Below, in pieces: positions 35,089 to 42,890 of a stretch of DNA of 64,000 nucleotides. The stretch is from contig JOAA01000006.1 of assembly GCA_000720375.1 (NCBI GenBank), positions 186,001 to 250,000 on the forward strand. The letters are read 5' to 3'. The translations under genes were made by a program, and so were the position numbers. The notes under the pieces are model-generated. The model had not been told where the DNA came from. It saw only the letters and a program-made list of their open reading frames with translations, and ran no database searches. Numbering within the stretch: the stretch's first letter is position 1; each line of letters opens with the position of its first letter. Source of the DNA: Rhodococcus rhodnii. GTDB taxonomy: Bacteria; Actinomycetota; Actinomycetes; Mycobacteriales; Pseudonocardiaceae.

Positions 35089-35182
35089 AGCGGGACGGCG
35101 ATGCTCTGCACGCATGAACTCAGCACCCATCTGCTGGGCCGTGCTACTACTCCCCTTGCAGGAGTCCTGGGGAGGACAACAG

Positions 35183-35881
35183 GTGAATCGAAGACTCAAA
35201 CGGACCGCGATCGGCGCCAGTGCGCTCGTGGTGGCGGTCCTGGTCACAACGCTGGTGGTCAGTCAGCCCGACGAGCCACTCGGCGCGAAGATCACTGTGC
35301 CGCAGGCGCAGGACTCCGATGTCGATCCGGACATCCGGACCCCGCCGCCGACGAGTGTGTCCGTGATCCTGCCGTCGTCCCCGATCGACACCACGATCGC
35401 CGCACCCCCACCACCACCGCGAACACCACCAGCCACCTCCGCGCACCGCCAGCCACCCGTTCAGTCACAGCCGACATCGCCCAGGCCGGCACCGGTGGAC
35501 TTCCAGGCCGAGGAGGCCAGGATCCACAAAGGAAGCGTCCAGTCGAACCACTCCGGGTTCACCGGCTCCGGGTTCGTGGACTACTTCAACGAACCCGGCG
35601 GATTTGTGGAATGGACCGTGACCGCGACGGCGACCGGAGGCACCGACGCGGTATTCCGGTTCGCCAACGGCAGTAACGCACCCCGGCCGATGGCCATCAC
35701 AGTGAACGGCATCCTGGTCTCGTCGGCCGCCTTCCCAGTGACCAACGGGTGGTCGGACTGGCGGACATTGACTGTCCACATCAGCCTGCTGACCGGCACC
35801 AACAGGATCAGAGCGATCGGGACGGGCGAGAACGGCGGCGCGAACCTCGACAAGGTCACCGTGGTGCTGCCACCCAGCTGA
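35183..35881 (+). CDS. Membrane-anchored carbohydrate-binding module (CBM35/CBM6-like)
   Basis: The 232-residue protein has one N-terminal membrane helix (ASALVVAVLVTTLVVS, about residues 12-27), a Pro/Ser/Thr-rich linker (about 50-108) and a C-terminal jelly-roll CBM. The CBM begins DFQAEEARIHKGSVQSNHSG and ends GGANLDKVTVVLP. Many CBM35s bind uronic acids or pectic sugars. No catalytic domain is attached, which is unusual. GTG 35183 follows GGGGAGGACAAC; ATG 35114 is in frame but less likely. Its place after the rhamnose operon suggests it holds the substrate polysaccharide at the cell surface. Confidence 0.78.
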   Translation: MNRRLKRTAIGASALVVAVLVTTLVVSQPDEPLGAKITVPQAQDSDVDPDIRTPPPTSVSVILPSSPIDTTIAAPPPPPRTPPATSAHRQPPVQSQPTSPRPAPVDFQAEEARIHKGSVQSNHSGFTGSGFVDYFNEPGGFVEWTVTATATGGTDAVFRFANGSNAPRPMAITVNGILVSSAAFPVTNGWSDWRTLTVHISLLTGTNRIRAIGTGENGGANLDKVTVVLPPS

Positions 35882-35957
35882 CGGGCACCCAGGCCGGAAC
35901 TGCTGTTCCGGCTGGCAGCATCCTGTGGTACGTGCGTCACGTTCCACGGGCGAAACG

Positions 35958-35981
35958 GTTCGCGATCTTGTACATCGGGTA
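35958..35981 (+). promoter_or_regulatory. SigB/SigF-type promoter of the RsbW-STAS pair
   Basis: GTTC (35958-35961) is separated by 15 bases from GGGTA (35977-35981), close to the GTTT-N14/15-GGGTA consensus of general-stress sigma factors. It lies about 50 bases upstream of the RsbW-like gene, where a stress sigma factor commonly controls its own regulators. Confidence 0.55.
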
Positions 35982-36032
35982 CCACTCAGGATGCAAGAAC
36001 AGCGATACTGCGACGCTTGAGGTGATGCGGCG

Positions 36033-36515
36033 ATGTCGGTCGAGCCGCGCAGCACAGCACGCAACACACGTGAGTCGTACATGGTTGTATGCGATGTGGA
36101 TACGGCGACCTTCGCCGAGGTCCGGCACCTGCTACGCGACCTGGTGGGTGGCCGTGACGACATGGCTGTTCAGGACGCCCTCCTCGTCACGGATGAGCTG
36201 GTCAGCAACGCACGCCGACACGGGCTGGGGCCTCGGCAGTGCCGTCTGGCCCTGATCGACGGCGGCAGGCGCCTGCTCGTCGAGGTGGACGACGCCTCAT
36301 TCGCCCCGCCCAGGAAGCGGACACCCGACCTCAGCGGCGGGCGTGGCCTGATCCTGATCGACCGGCTCGCGGCCTCGTGGGGCGTCCAGTACCACGCCGA
36401 CCACAAGACCGTCTGGGCCGAACTCGTCCTCGACGGGCCGGGGAACAACCGCAACGCCCGACACCTCGGCGCCATCCGTGCGTCAACCAGCTCCACGACG
36501 GCCACGGGCCACTAG
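36033..36515 (+). CDS. RsbW-like anti-sigma regulatory ATPase
   Basis: The 160-residue GHKL protein has the N box LVTDELVSNARRHG (about 50-63), a weak G1 box (EVDDASFAPP) and G2 box SGGRGLILID. The G1 Asp-x-Gly is not intact (DDAS), so ATP binding may be weakened. It is directly followed by a STAS protein, the classical anti-sigma/antagonist pairing, and preceded by a SigB/SigF-like promoter. The sigma factor itself is not in the window. Confidence 0.82.
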   Translation: MSVEPRSTARNTRESYMVVCDVDTATFAEVRHLLRDLVGGRDDMAVQDALLVTDELVSNARRHGLGPRQCRLALIDGGRRLLVEVDDASFAPPRKRTPDLSGGRGLILIDRLAASWGVQYHADHKTVWAELVLDGPGNNRNARHLGAIRASTSSTTATGH

Positions 36516-36526
36516 CCTGCCCGACC

Positions 36527-36919
36527 ATGACCGACAACCAGTCCGGCGCTGAACCAAGTCCGGCAAGACTGGCCATCACCCAGCGCATAGTGGACGACAC
36601 TCCGCTTGTCGTGGCAACCGGCGAAGTCGACATGGACACCGCACCCACGCTCAGCGCGGCTGTGACCACTGCCCTCGATCAGGCCGCCGGTCGGCCGTGC
36701 ATACTCGACTTGACCGCCGTCAGCTTCCTCAACTCGGCCGGCCTCACCGCTCTGGTGAACGCGACCCGGCAGGCCGATGCCCGCCAAGAGCCCCTGCGGA
36801 TCGTGGTCGACTCCAACCGGCCAGTGATCAGGCCCATCGAGATCACCGGCCTGGACACCGTGCTGGCCCTGTACCACAGCGTCGACGAGGCACTCCACGC
36901 CTCCAACGAGTCGCAGTGA
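36527..36919 (+). CDS. STAS-domain anti-anti-sigma factor
   Basis: The 130-residue protein has the STAS fold: VVATGEVDMDTAPTLSAAV near residues 28-46 and LDLTAVSFLNSAGLTALV near 65-82. The Ser in NSAG is the expected phosphorylation site. Unphosphorylated, it should bind the RsbW-like partner encoded 11 bases upstream and free the sigma factor. A strong intrinsic terminator lies 117 bases downstream. Confidence 0.9.
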   Translation: MTDNQSGAEPSPARLAITQRIVDDTPLVVATGEVDMDTAPTLSAAVTTALDQAAGRPCILDLTAVSFLNSAGLTALVNATRQADARQEPLRIVVDSNRPVIRPIEITGLDTVLALYHSVDEALHASNESQ

Positions 36920-37036
36920 GCCACAAAGGACGTCCACCGCGTCCCCATCGCCTGCGATTGCTCCCACCTCGGTGTGACCGAGAATTCCTTCGTTTGCCCG
37001 ATGCCAGGCTGCCCTGCGACTGCCCTAAGATGACCC

Positions 37037-37060
37037 GGCGGCCACAGTCGGCCGCCTTTT
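37037..37060 (+). terminator. Intrinsic terminator after the STAS gene
   Basis: GGCGGCC and GGCCGCC pair perfectly around an ACAGTC loop and are followed by TTTT (37057-37060). This is the clearest Rho-independent terminator in the window and separates the anti-sigma pair from the AraC gene. Confidence 0.8.
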
Positions 37061-37085
37061 CCCGCGCCGGGGTTCAGCTGTCGCC

Positions 37086-37111
37086 GTGCGCCATCGCACG
37101 CGGTCGTGCGA
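37086..37111 (+). other. Overlapping alternative hairpins before the AraC gene
   Basis: Segment GTGCG (37086-37090) can pair with CGCAC (37095-37099), while TCGCACG (37094-37100) can instead pair with CGTGCGA (37105-37111). The two structures exclude each other. They lie 50-75 bases before the proposed start of the AraC regulator, so a leader switch or an operator is possible. Confidence 0.35.
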
Positions 37112-37159
37112 GCCGCGATGGGCGACTTCCGAAGAATGCGAGCAATCGGAGGTTGGACA

Positions 37160-38152
37160 TTGTTGAGCGGAGAAGATCCCACGGCATCGCTGCCCCTGGC
37201 GCGCCACGAACTGATCCGTTCCCACGACGCGGCCGAAGTACGTGAGGTCACCAGTCGCGTTCTGCGCCCACATCGACTCACGGTGGCCGGAACCGGCGAT
37301 CTTGACGCACGGGTCAGATCCGTGCGGCTACGCGACTTGTCGTTGAATCTGATCAATCATGGCAATGACGTGTGCGTCGACTTCGGGCCGCTGCAAACGT
37401 TCTTCGCCGTCCTGATCCCGTTGTCCGGCAACGCCGACGTCACTGTGAGCGGTGAACGAGTCCGCTTGAGCGGTGATGTGGCCGCGGTGCTTTCGCCCAC
37501 CGATCCGGTGACCGTGTACTGGCCGTCGGACTGCACACTGCTCATCGTTCGGCTCGAAAAGGCCGCGCTGGAAGCACAACTCACCGCGTTGCTGGAAAAA
37601 CCGCTTGGCAAACCATTGCGTTTCATGCCGCGCATGGCTCTGGATTCAGGTTACGGCCTGACCTGGCGGCGCGGACTGGACCTCCTGGTGTCCGCATTGG
37701 ACCGTCCGGGCACCGTGGTCGAACAACCGCTCGTCGCGCGCCCGTTCGAGCGAACGCTGATGAGCGCGCTCGTGGTGGCGCACCCCAGCAATTACACGCC
37801 GATGATCCTCGGCGAGGCACACGTCGCGCCGTCTCGTGCGGTGAGCATCGCACTGGAGTGGATCGAAGGACACCCCAAATGGCGGCACACCACAGCCAGC
37901 TTGGCAAGGGAAGCGGATGTGACCGAACGCGCACTGCAGCGCGGCTTTCGCAAGCATCTGAACATGCGCCCGATGGAGTATTTGCGTGAGGTACGGCTCA
38001 GGCGAATTCGTGACGAGCTGCTCGCGGCGCAAGCGGACGCGGTGACTGTCACCGGACTCGCCGCGGAATGGGGCTTCCTGCACACCGGGCACTTCGCTGC
38101 CACATATCAGCAGCGGTTCGGCGAGAAACCGTCGGATACGTTGCGTCGCTGA
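37160..38152 (+). CDS. AraC-family regulator (AraC_binding_2 + HTH_18)
   Basis: The 330-residue regulator has an N-terminal cupin-like sensing domain (residues about 60-190) and a C-terminal AraC helix-turn-helix pair: TTASLAREADVTERALQRGFRKHLNMRPMEYLREVRL near residues 251-287, then VTGLAAEWGFLHTGHFAATYQQRFGEKP. TTG 37160 is chosen because GGAGG lies seven bases upstream; the frame opens at 37106. It stands 78 bases before the DrrA-like operon in the same direction and is its most likely activator. The effector is unknown. Confidence 0.82.
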   Translation: MLSGEDPTASLPLARHELIRSHDAAEVREVTSRVLRPHRLTVAGTGDLDARVRSVRLRDLSLNLINHGNDVCVDFGPLQTFFAVLIPLSGNADVTVSGERVRLSGDVAAVLSPTDPVTVYWPSDCTLLIVRLEKAALEAQLTALLEKPLGKPLRFMPRMALDSGYGLTWRRGLDLLVSALDRPGTVVEQPLVARPFERTLMSALVVAHPSNYTPMILGEAHVAPSRAVSIALEWIEGHPKWRHTTASLAREADVTERALQRGFRKHLNMRPMEYLREVRLRRIRDELLAAQADAVTVTGLAAEWGFLHTGHFAATYQQRFGEKPSDTLRR

Positions 38153-38230
38153 CGGATCGAGCCGGTCGGTTCTCGGATTGTCCGCACCCGCCGTTTCCCC
38201 GAAGGATGGGTCACGGCGGAAGGAGCGCGG

Positions 38231-39157
38231 ATGATACTGGCCGAGAATGTGGCCAAAAGCTTCGGTGAAACGGTGGCACTGCGCGGTTTCGACCTTTTGG
38301 TACCCGCAGGCAGGGTGGCCGCGGTATTGGGGCCGAACGGCGCGGGTAAAACCACCGCGGTCCGGATACTGGCCACATTGCTGCGGCCGGACGGTGGTCG
38401 CGCCGTGGTCGGCGGGCACGATGTCGTGCTCGATCCGGCCGCGGTGCGCCGCGTGATCGGCCTCACCGGCCAATACGCCTCGGTCGACGCGGACCTGTCC
38501 GGCGTGGAGAACCTGGTGCTGGTCGGCCGTTTGCTCGGGCTGAGCCGGGCCGCGGCCAAGGCACGAGCCGCCGAACTGCTGGATCGCTTCGGGTTGACCA
38601 GCTCCGCGAGCCGACCGTCCACAACGTACTCGGGCGGCATGCGCCGTCGGCTGGATCTCGCGGCAAGCCTGGTGGGCCGGCCGCGGGTGCTGTACCTGGA
38701 CGAGCCCACCACTGGGCTGGATCCGCACGCGCGCAGGGAACTCTGGGCTGAAGTCAGGCAGCTGGTCAAAGACGGCGTGACCGTGCTGCTGACCACTCAG
38801 TACCTGGAGGAGGCCGATCAGCTGGCCGACCGGATCACGGTGCTCAACGGCGGCGGCGTGGTGGCCGAGGGAACCGCGGACGAGCTCAAGCGCCGGACAG
38901 GCGGGCACACCCTGCAAGTCCGGACAACGTCGCTGGCGGACATGGACACCGCAGCGCGGATCGTCGGGCGGATCACCCGCAGCACACCGCTTCAGGACTC
39001 TGACGCGGGACTGCTCACCGCGCCGGTGTCCGACCCGGCTGTGCTCACCGCGGTGATCCGGGAGCTTGACCAGGCCGGTGTCACCGCGACCGAAGTGGCA
39101 CTGCGGTTGCCCAGCCTGGACGAAGTGTTCCTGACGCTGACCGGGACCTCGGCATGA
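38231..39157 (+). CDS. DrrA-like ABC exporter ATPase
   Basis: A 308-residue ATPase of the daunorubicin-resistance/PDIM-exporter class. It has Walker A GPNGAGKTT, signature YSGGMRRR, Walker B VLYLDEPTTGLD and the C-terminal DrrA-type extension (GVTATEVALRLPSLDEVFLTLTG). GGAAGGAGCGCGG precedes ATG 38231. The gene opens a six-gene operon in which every junction but one overlaps. DrrA proteins power export of glycosylated polyketides or complex lipids, which fits the acyl- and glycosyltransferases downstream. Confidence 0.92.
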   Translation: MILAENVAKSFGETVALRGFDLLVPAGRVAAVLGPNGAGKTTAVRILATLLRPDGGRAVVGGHDVVLDPAAVRRVIGLTGQYASVDADLSGVENLVLVGRLLGLSRAAAKARAAELLDRFGLTSSASRPSTTYSGGMRRRLDLAASLVGRPRVLYLDEPTTGLDPHARRELWAEVRQLVKDGVTVLLTTQYLEEADQLADRITVLNGGGVVAEGTADELKRRTGGHTLQVRTTSLADMDTAARIVGRITRSTPLQDSDAGLLTAPVSDPAVLTAVIRELDQAGVTATEVALRLPSLDEVFLTLTGTSA

Positions 39158-39894
39158 ACGGCTCCTTCGTGCTCTGCGGGCGCGGTGTTCGCAAGATCCG
39201 CCGCAATCCCGAGTACCTGGTCGACGTCACCGTCCAGCCAACGCTGTTCCTGGTGATGTTCGGCTACTTGTTCGGCGGCGCGATCGCCGGAAACCAGGAC
39301 GCCTACCTGGCGAACCTCGTGCCGGGACTGCTGGTGCCGACCGTGCTGCTGGCGAGCATGGCCGCCGGGGCAGGGCTCAACGCCGACCTGACCACCGGGG
39401 TGTTCGACCGGTTCCGCAGCATGCCGATCCCCCGCTTCGCACCGCTGGTCGGTGCCGTACTGGCCGATGTCGTGCGGTATCTGATCGCTTTCGTCGTCCT
39501 ACTTGCCGTGGGGGCGGCCATGGGCTATCGGATCCACAGTGGACCGATCGAGGTGCTCGCCGCGGCAGGCGTGCTCGTCGTCACTGGGCTGTCGTTCTGT
39601 TGGATCACCGTGTACATCGGGATGGTGGCCCGGCGGGCCGACTCGGTCCAGGGTGTCGCGGTCGCCGTCTTCATGCCGTTCATCTTCGCCAGCAACGTGT
39701 TCGTGCCCAGTCACACCATGCCGGGCTGGCTGCGGACGTGGTCGGAGATCAACCCGGTCAGCCTGCTCAGCGACGTCATCCGTGGCCTGTTGAACGGCCA
39801 GCCGGTCAGCTTGTGGGGCGGCGCGGCGTGGCTGGCCGGAATCGCGTTGGTGTTCTTCCCCTTGGCCATGCGCGCCTACCACAAACGTGTCTGA
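39154..39894 (+). CDS. DrrB-like ABC-2 exporter permease
   Basis: The 246-residue permease has six predicted membrane helices, beginning PTLFLVMFGYLFGGAI, with the conserved NLVPGLLVPTVLLASMAAGAGLNADLTTGVFDRFRSMPI segment and the late FASNVFVPSHTMPGWLRTWSEINPVSLLSD. Both are typical of DrrB/ABC-2 exporters. The ATG overlaps the ATPase stop (ATGA). It forms the membrane channel for the DrrA-like ATPase. The cargo is unknown. Confidence 0.92.
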   Translation: MNGSFVLCGRGVRKIRRNPEYLVDVTVQPTLFLVMFGYLFGGAIAGNQDAYLANLVPGLLVPTVLLASMAAGAGLNADLTTGVFDRFRSMPIPRFAPLVGAVLADVVRYLIAFVVLLAVGAAMGYRIHSGPIEVLAAAGVLVVTGLSFCWITVYIGMVARRADSVQGVAVAVFMPFIFASNVFVPSHTMPGWLRTWSEINPVSLLSDVIRGLLNGQPVSLWGGAAWLAGIALVFFPLAMRAYHKRV

Positions 39895-39909
39895 AAGGAA
39901 GGATGGTTG

Positions 39910-40914
39910 ATGACCACCGCCATTCTCGGAACTGGTTCGTACTTGCCGGACAACGTTCTCACCAGCGCGGAGCTTGGTGACCGCCTGGGTGTCGGCGAGC
40001 AGTGGATCGTCGAGAAGACCCACATCTCCGAGCGGCGCGTAGCGTCACCCGACGAGGCGACTTCGGATCTCGCCGCCCATGCCGCGCACCGCGCACTGCA
40101 CGAAGCCGGGCTGCACGCGGCCGACATCGACCTGTTGCTCGTCGCGACCTCCACTCCCGACCAACCGATCCCGGCGACAGCGTGTGCGGTGCAGGCCAAG
40201 ATCGGCGCTGTCCGCGCTGCGGCGTTCGACGTGGACTCGGTGTGTTCCGGATTCGTCTACGCACTGGTGACCGCGCACGCGTTGCTGAGCGCGGATCCCC
40301 GGCCGCAAACCGCTCTCGTGATCGGCGCGGACATCTACTCACGGATCCTGAACTACCAAGACCGGCGCACCTGTGTGCTCTTCGGTGACGGCGCGGGCGC
40401 GGTCGTGCTCAGCAAACACAGCAACGGCAGGGGTTTGCTGGCCAGTACGCTCAGCTCCGACGGAACACTCGCCGACATAGTGAAGATTCCGGCCGGGGGC
40501 AGCCGGATCCCGGCCAGCGCCGAGTCGGTCGCGGACGGCCAGCACTACTTCGCCATGGACGGCAGACAGGTACGGGACTTCGCCGCCCGAGTGGTTCCCG
40601 ATCTGATCACCGATGTGGTGAAGTCGGCCGACCTCAGCCTCGCCGACGTCGACCTGATCGTGCCGCATCAGGCGAACGGCACGATGCTGCGATCCATCGC
40701 CGACAGTCTCGATCTTCGCCCCGGCCAGATGCACCTGACCATCGAGCGATACGGCAACACAGGTGCTGCCTCCGTACCGATCACCCTCGATGACGCCGTC
40801 CGCAACGGTCTCGTGCACACCGACGACACGGTGTTGCTGGTCGCGTTCGGTGGCGGGATGAGCAGTGGCGCTGCCGCGATGCGGTGGGCAAAGCAGAAGA
40901 AGGGCAGCTGGTGA
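39910..40914 (+). CDS. KAS III (FabH)-like condensing enzyme or acyltransferase
   Basis: The 334-residue thiolase-fold enzyme keeps the full KAS III triad: C112 in DSVCSGFVY, H253 in PHQAN and N283 in YGNTGAAS. It may make a beta-ketoacyl thioester or, like CerJ-type relatives, transfer an acyl group to a hydroxyl. AAGGAAGGATGG precedes ATG 39910. No acyl carrier protein, PKS or other fatty acid gene is nearby, so a role outside primary lipid synthesis is likely. It is in the middle of an exporter-acyltransferase-glycosyltransferase operon. Confidence 0.88.
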   Translation: MTTAILGTGSYLPDNVLTSAELGDRLGVGEQWIVEKTHISERRVASPDEATSDLAAHAAHRALHEAGLHAADIDLLLVATSTPDQPIPATACAVQAKIGAVRAAAFDVDSVCSGFVYALVTAHALLSADPRPQTALVIGADIYSRILNYQDRRTCVLFGDGAGAVVLSKHSNGRGLLASTLSSDGTLADIVKIPAGGSRIPASAESVADGQHYFAMDGRQVRDFAARVVPDLITDVVKSADLSLADVDLIVPHQANGTMLRSIADSLDLRPGQMHLTIERYGNTGAASVPITLDDAVRNGLVHTDDTVLLVAFGGGMSSGAAAMRWAKQKKGSW

Positions 40915-42890
40915 TCCGGTTCGCCGAGCCGCGTCGTCCGGATTACCAAGTGGAATTCCACGGTGACGTCAGGATTCCTTCCAGCGAACCAGGCGTCACG
41001 CTCGGCGGCGACCTGTATCTGCCCAAGTCCCCCGGCCCCTTCCCCGCCCTTGTCACACTCCACACTGGACGCAAGGACGGGCTCGGCGGTATCGCTGCAC
41101 GACGATTCCTGAAGTATTTCGCGGAACGCGGCTACGCCGTGCTGTATGTCGACTGTTTCGGAATCGGCACGTCCGGAGGTCTGCCGCGGCCGATCCTGGA
41201 TCCCGGCGAGGTCGACGACGGCGTGGCGGTCGTCGAATGGGCGGCGCGCCAGGACTGGTGCACAGGCAGTGTCGGGATGTGGGGACTGTCGCACGGCGCT
41301 ATGACCACGTTGGCGGTCGCGAGCAGACGTCCTGAACCGCTGCGGGCCATCTTTCCGGTGATGGGGTGGACTGACGTCGGCAACCAGCTCGTCCACCCGC
41401 ATGGGCTGCGCGGCGGCATCGGGATGTTCGGGCATCTCAGTCTCTACAACATCTTCTGCTCATTGTTGCCACCACTGCGCGCATACGACAAACAGCTGTA
41501 CGCGACGCTGTGGAAGGAACGGCTGGAACGGGTCGAGCCGTGGTTCGTCGATTCGTGGCGACATGCTCCTGGCCACGAAGTGTGGTCAGAGCGGCGGTTC
41601 GACCCGCGCTCGATCGACGTTCCCGCGTTGTGCGTGGCCGGTTGGCGTGACTTGTTCTGTGACGTGATGATCGATGCCTACCAGCAGATCAGGGCACCGA
41701 AGCGACTCCTCGTCGGGCCATGGCTGCATTCCTTTCCCGACGTGTCCGGCACCGAGCCGGTCCCCTCGGCCGCGATGGCGTGCGAGTGGTGGGACACGTG
41801 GTTGCACGGCCGGAAGATGACCGGAAGGGGTGACAAGTCGGCGACGTACTACGTCCAGGGCGGCGTCGGCCGATGGGTGCGGTCCGAGCAGTGGCCGCCG
41901 GAGAAGAAGGCGGATCACGTCTTCGTGGCAGCGTGTTCGGGTCACCTGTACCAGTCGTCCCGAATCGGGCGATCCGCGATCGTGGTCACGGCTACCCGGA
42001 TGAGTGATGTCACGGTCGGTGCGTTGAGCGGCCTGACAAAGCACCCGATCGATAAATTCGGCTATCCGTTGGACCAGCACGAGGACGACTCCAGGTCCCT
42101 GTCCTTCACGAGCGCACCGCTACCGGAACCGCTGCTGATCGCGGGGAAACCGGCGGTGCGATTGCTGGTCGCCCCGGAAACGACCGCACAACGCTGTGTG
42201 GTGAAGGTGACCGACGTCGACGAACGCGGGCGTTCCACCCTCATCTCGATGGGCACGGTGGATCTGACACGGCCGAGACCCGCCGGCGAACTCGTTGCGG
42301 TACACCTGGATCCGACGTGTTACCAGCTTCCGGCCGGCCACCGGGTCCGGCTGGTGCTCGCGGAATCGGACATCCCGAGGTTGTGGCCGGTCGCGTCGCC
42401 GGGCCGGCTCGTCATCCGGGTCATCCAGGCCGCCGGGGATTACGTGGGGCTCGCGGCGGAGGGGTACGGCGGCCTGGCGGCCACCACACTCAGCCTGCCG
42501 GTCTGCGATCCCGAAACCCTCACCGGTGTCGTTGTCCCGCAACGCGACCGGGTGTCAACACGTGACGTGCCGAAGGACCGATGGGAGATCGCCCGTGACC
42601 ATCTGCGAGGTTCGGTTCGCCTGACCGTGGCCAAAGAAGACCGGGTCCGGTCATCCAGCAGCGACCAGGACTCCCTGTCGATGCGCACACATGTGGTTCT
42701 GGCGGTGAACGAACACGATCCAGCGAAAGCCCGGATGGCGGCGTCCGGCGAGATGGCCGCGGAGACCAGCGATGGCGACCAGGTCGCCGTGCGGGCCGCC
42801 ATCGACATGGGCACGTACGACGCGAACGTCGTCGCTGAAGTCGTCGTCAACGGAAAGCAGTTCCTGGCAAGGGAATGGAGACTGACGTGA
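40911..42890 (+). CDS. CocE/NonD-family alpha/beta hydrolase, copy 1
   Basis: A 659-residue serine hydrolase with the CocE/X-Pro dipeptidyl-peptidase plan: alpha/beta core (residues about 20-330) with nucleophile S127 in GMWGLSHGA and likely His in GPWLHSFPD near residue 271, then a C-terminal jelly roll. GTG 40911 overlaps the KAS III stop (GTGA). It has no signal peptide. Relatives hydrolyse esters or amides. It aligns throughout with the hydrolase at 51.7-53.5 kb. In this operon it could trim or transfer an acyl group on the product. Confidence 0.88.
   Translation: MIRFAEPRRPDYQVEFHGDVRIPSSEPGVTLGGDLYLPKSPGPFPALVTLHTGRKDGLGGIAARRFLKYFAERGYAVLYVDCFGIGTSGGLPRPILDPGEVDDGVAVVEWAARQDWCTGSVGMWGLSHGAMTTLAVASRRPEPLRAIFPVMGWTDVGNQLVHPHGLRGGIGMFGHLSLYNIFCSLLPPLRAYDKQLYATLWKERLERVEPWFVDSWRHAPGHEVWSERRFDPRSIDVPALCVAGWRDLFCDVMIDAYQQIRAPKRLLVGPWLHSFPDVSGTEPVPSAAMACEWWDTWLHGRKMTGRGDKSATYYVQGGVGRWVRSEQWPPEKKADHVFVAACSGHLYQSSRIGRSAIVVTATRMSDVTVGALSGLTKHPIDKFGYPLDQHEDDSRSLSFTSAPLPEPLLIAGKPAVRLLVAPETTAQRCVVKVTDVDERGRSTLISMGTVDLTRPRPAGELVAVHLDPTCYQLPAGHRVRLVLAESDIPRLWPVASPGRLVIRVIQAAGDYVGLAAEGYGGLAATTLSLPVCDPETLTGVVVPQRDRVSTRDVPKDRWEIARDHLRGSVRLTVAKEDRVRSSSSDQDSLSMRTHVVLAVNEHDPAKARMAASGEMAAETSDGDQVAVRAAIDMGTYDANVVAEVVVNGKQFLAREWRLT

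Noticed and set aside
34908..35126. 72-codon frame on - after rhaB
   Set aside because: The translation looks somewhat protein-like (ARLSDVDSGIPGDGFAPL), but it overlaps the end of rhaB, has no ribosome site and matches no family I know.
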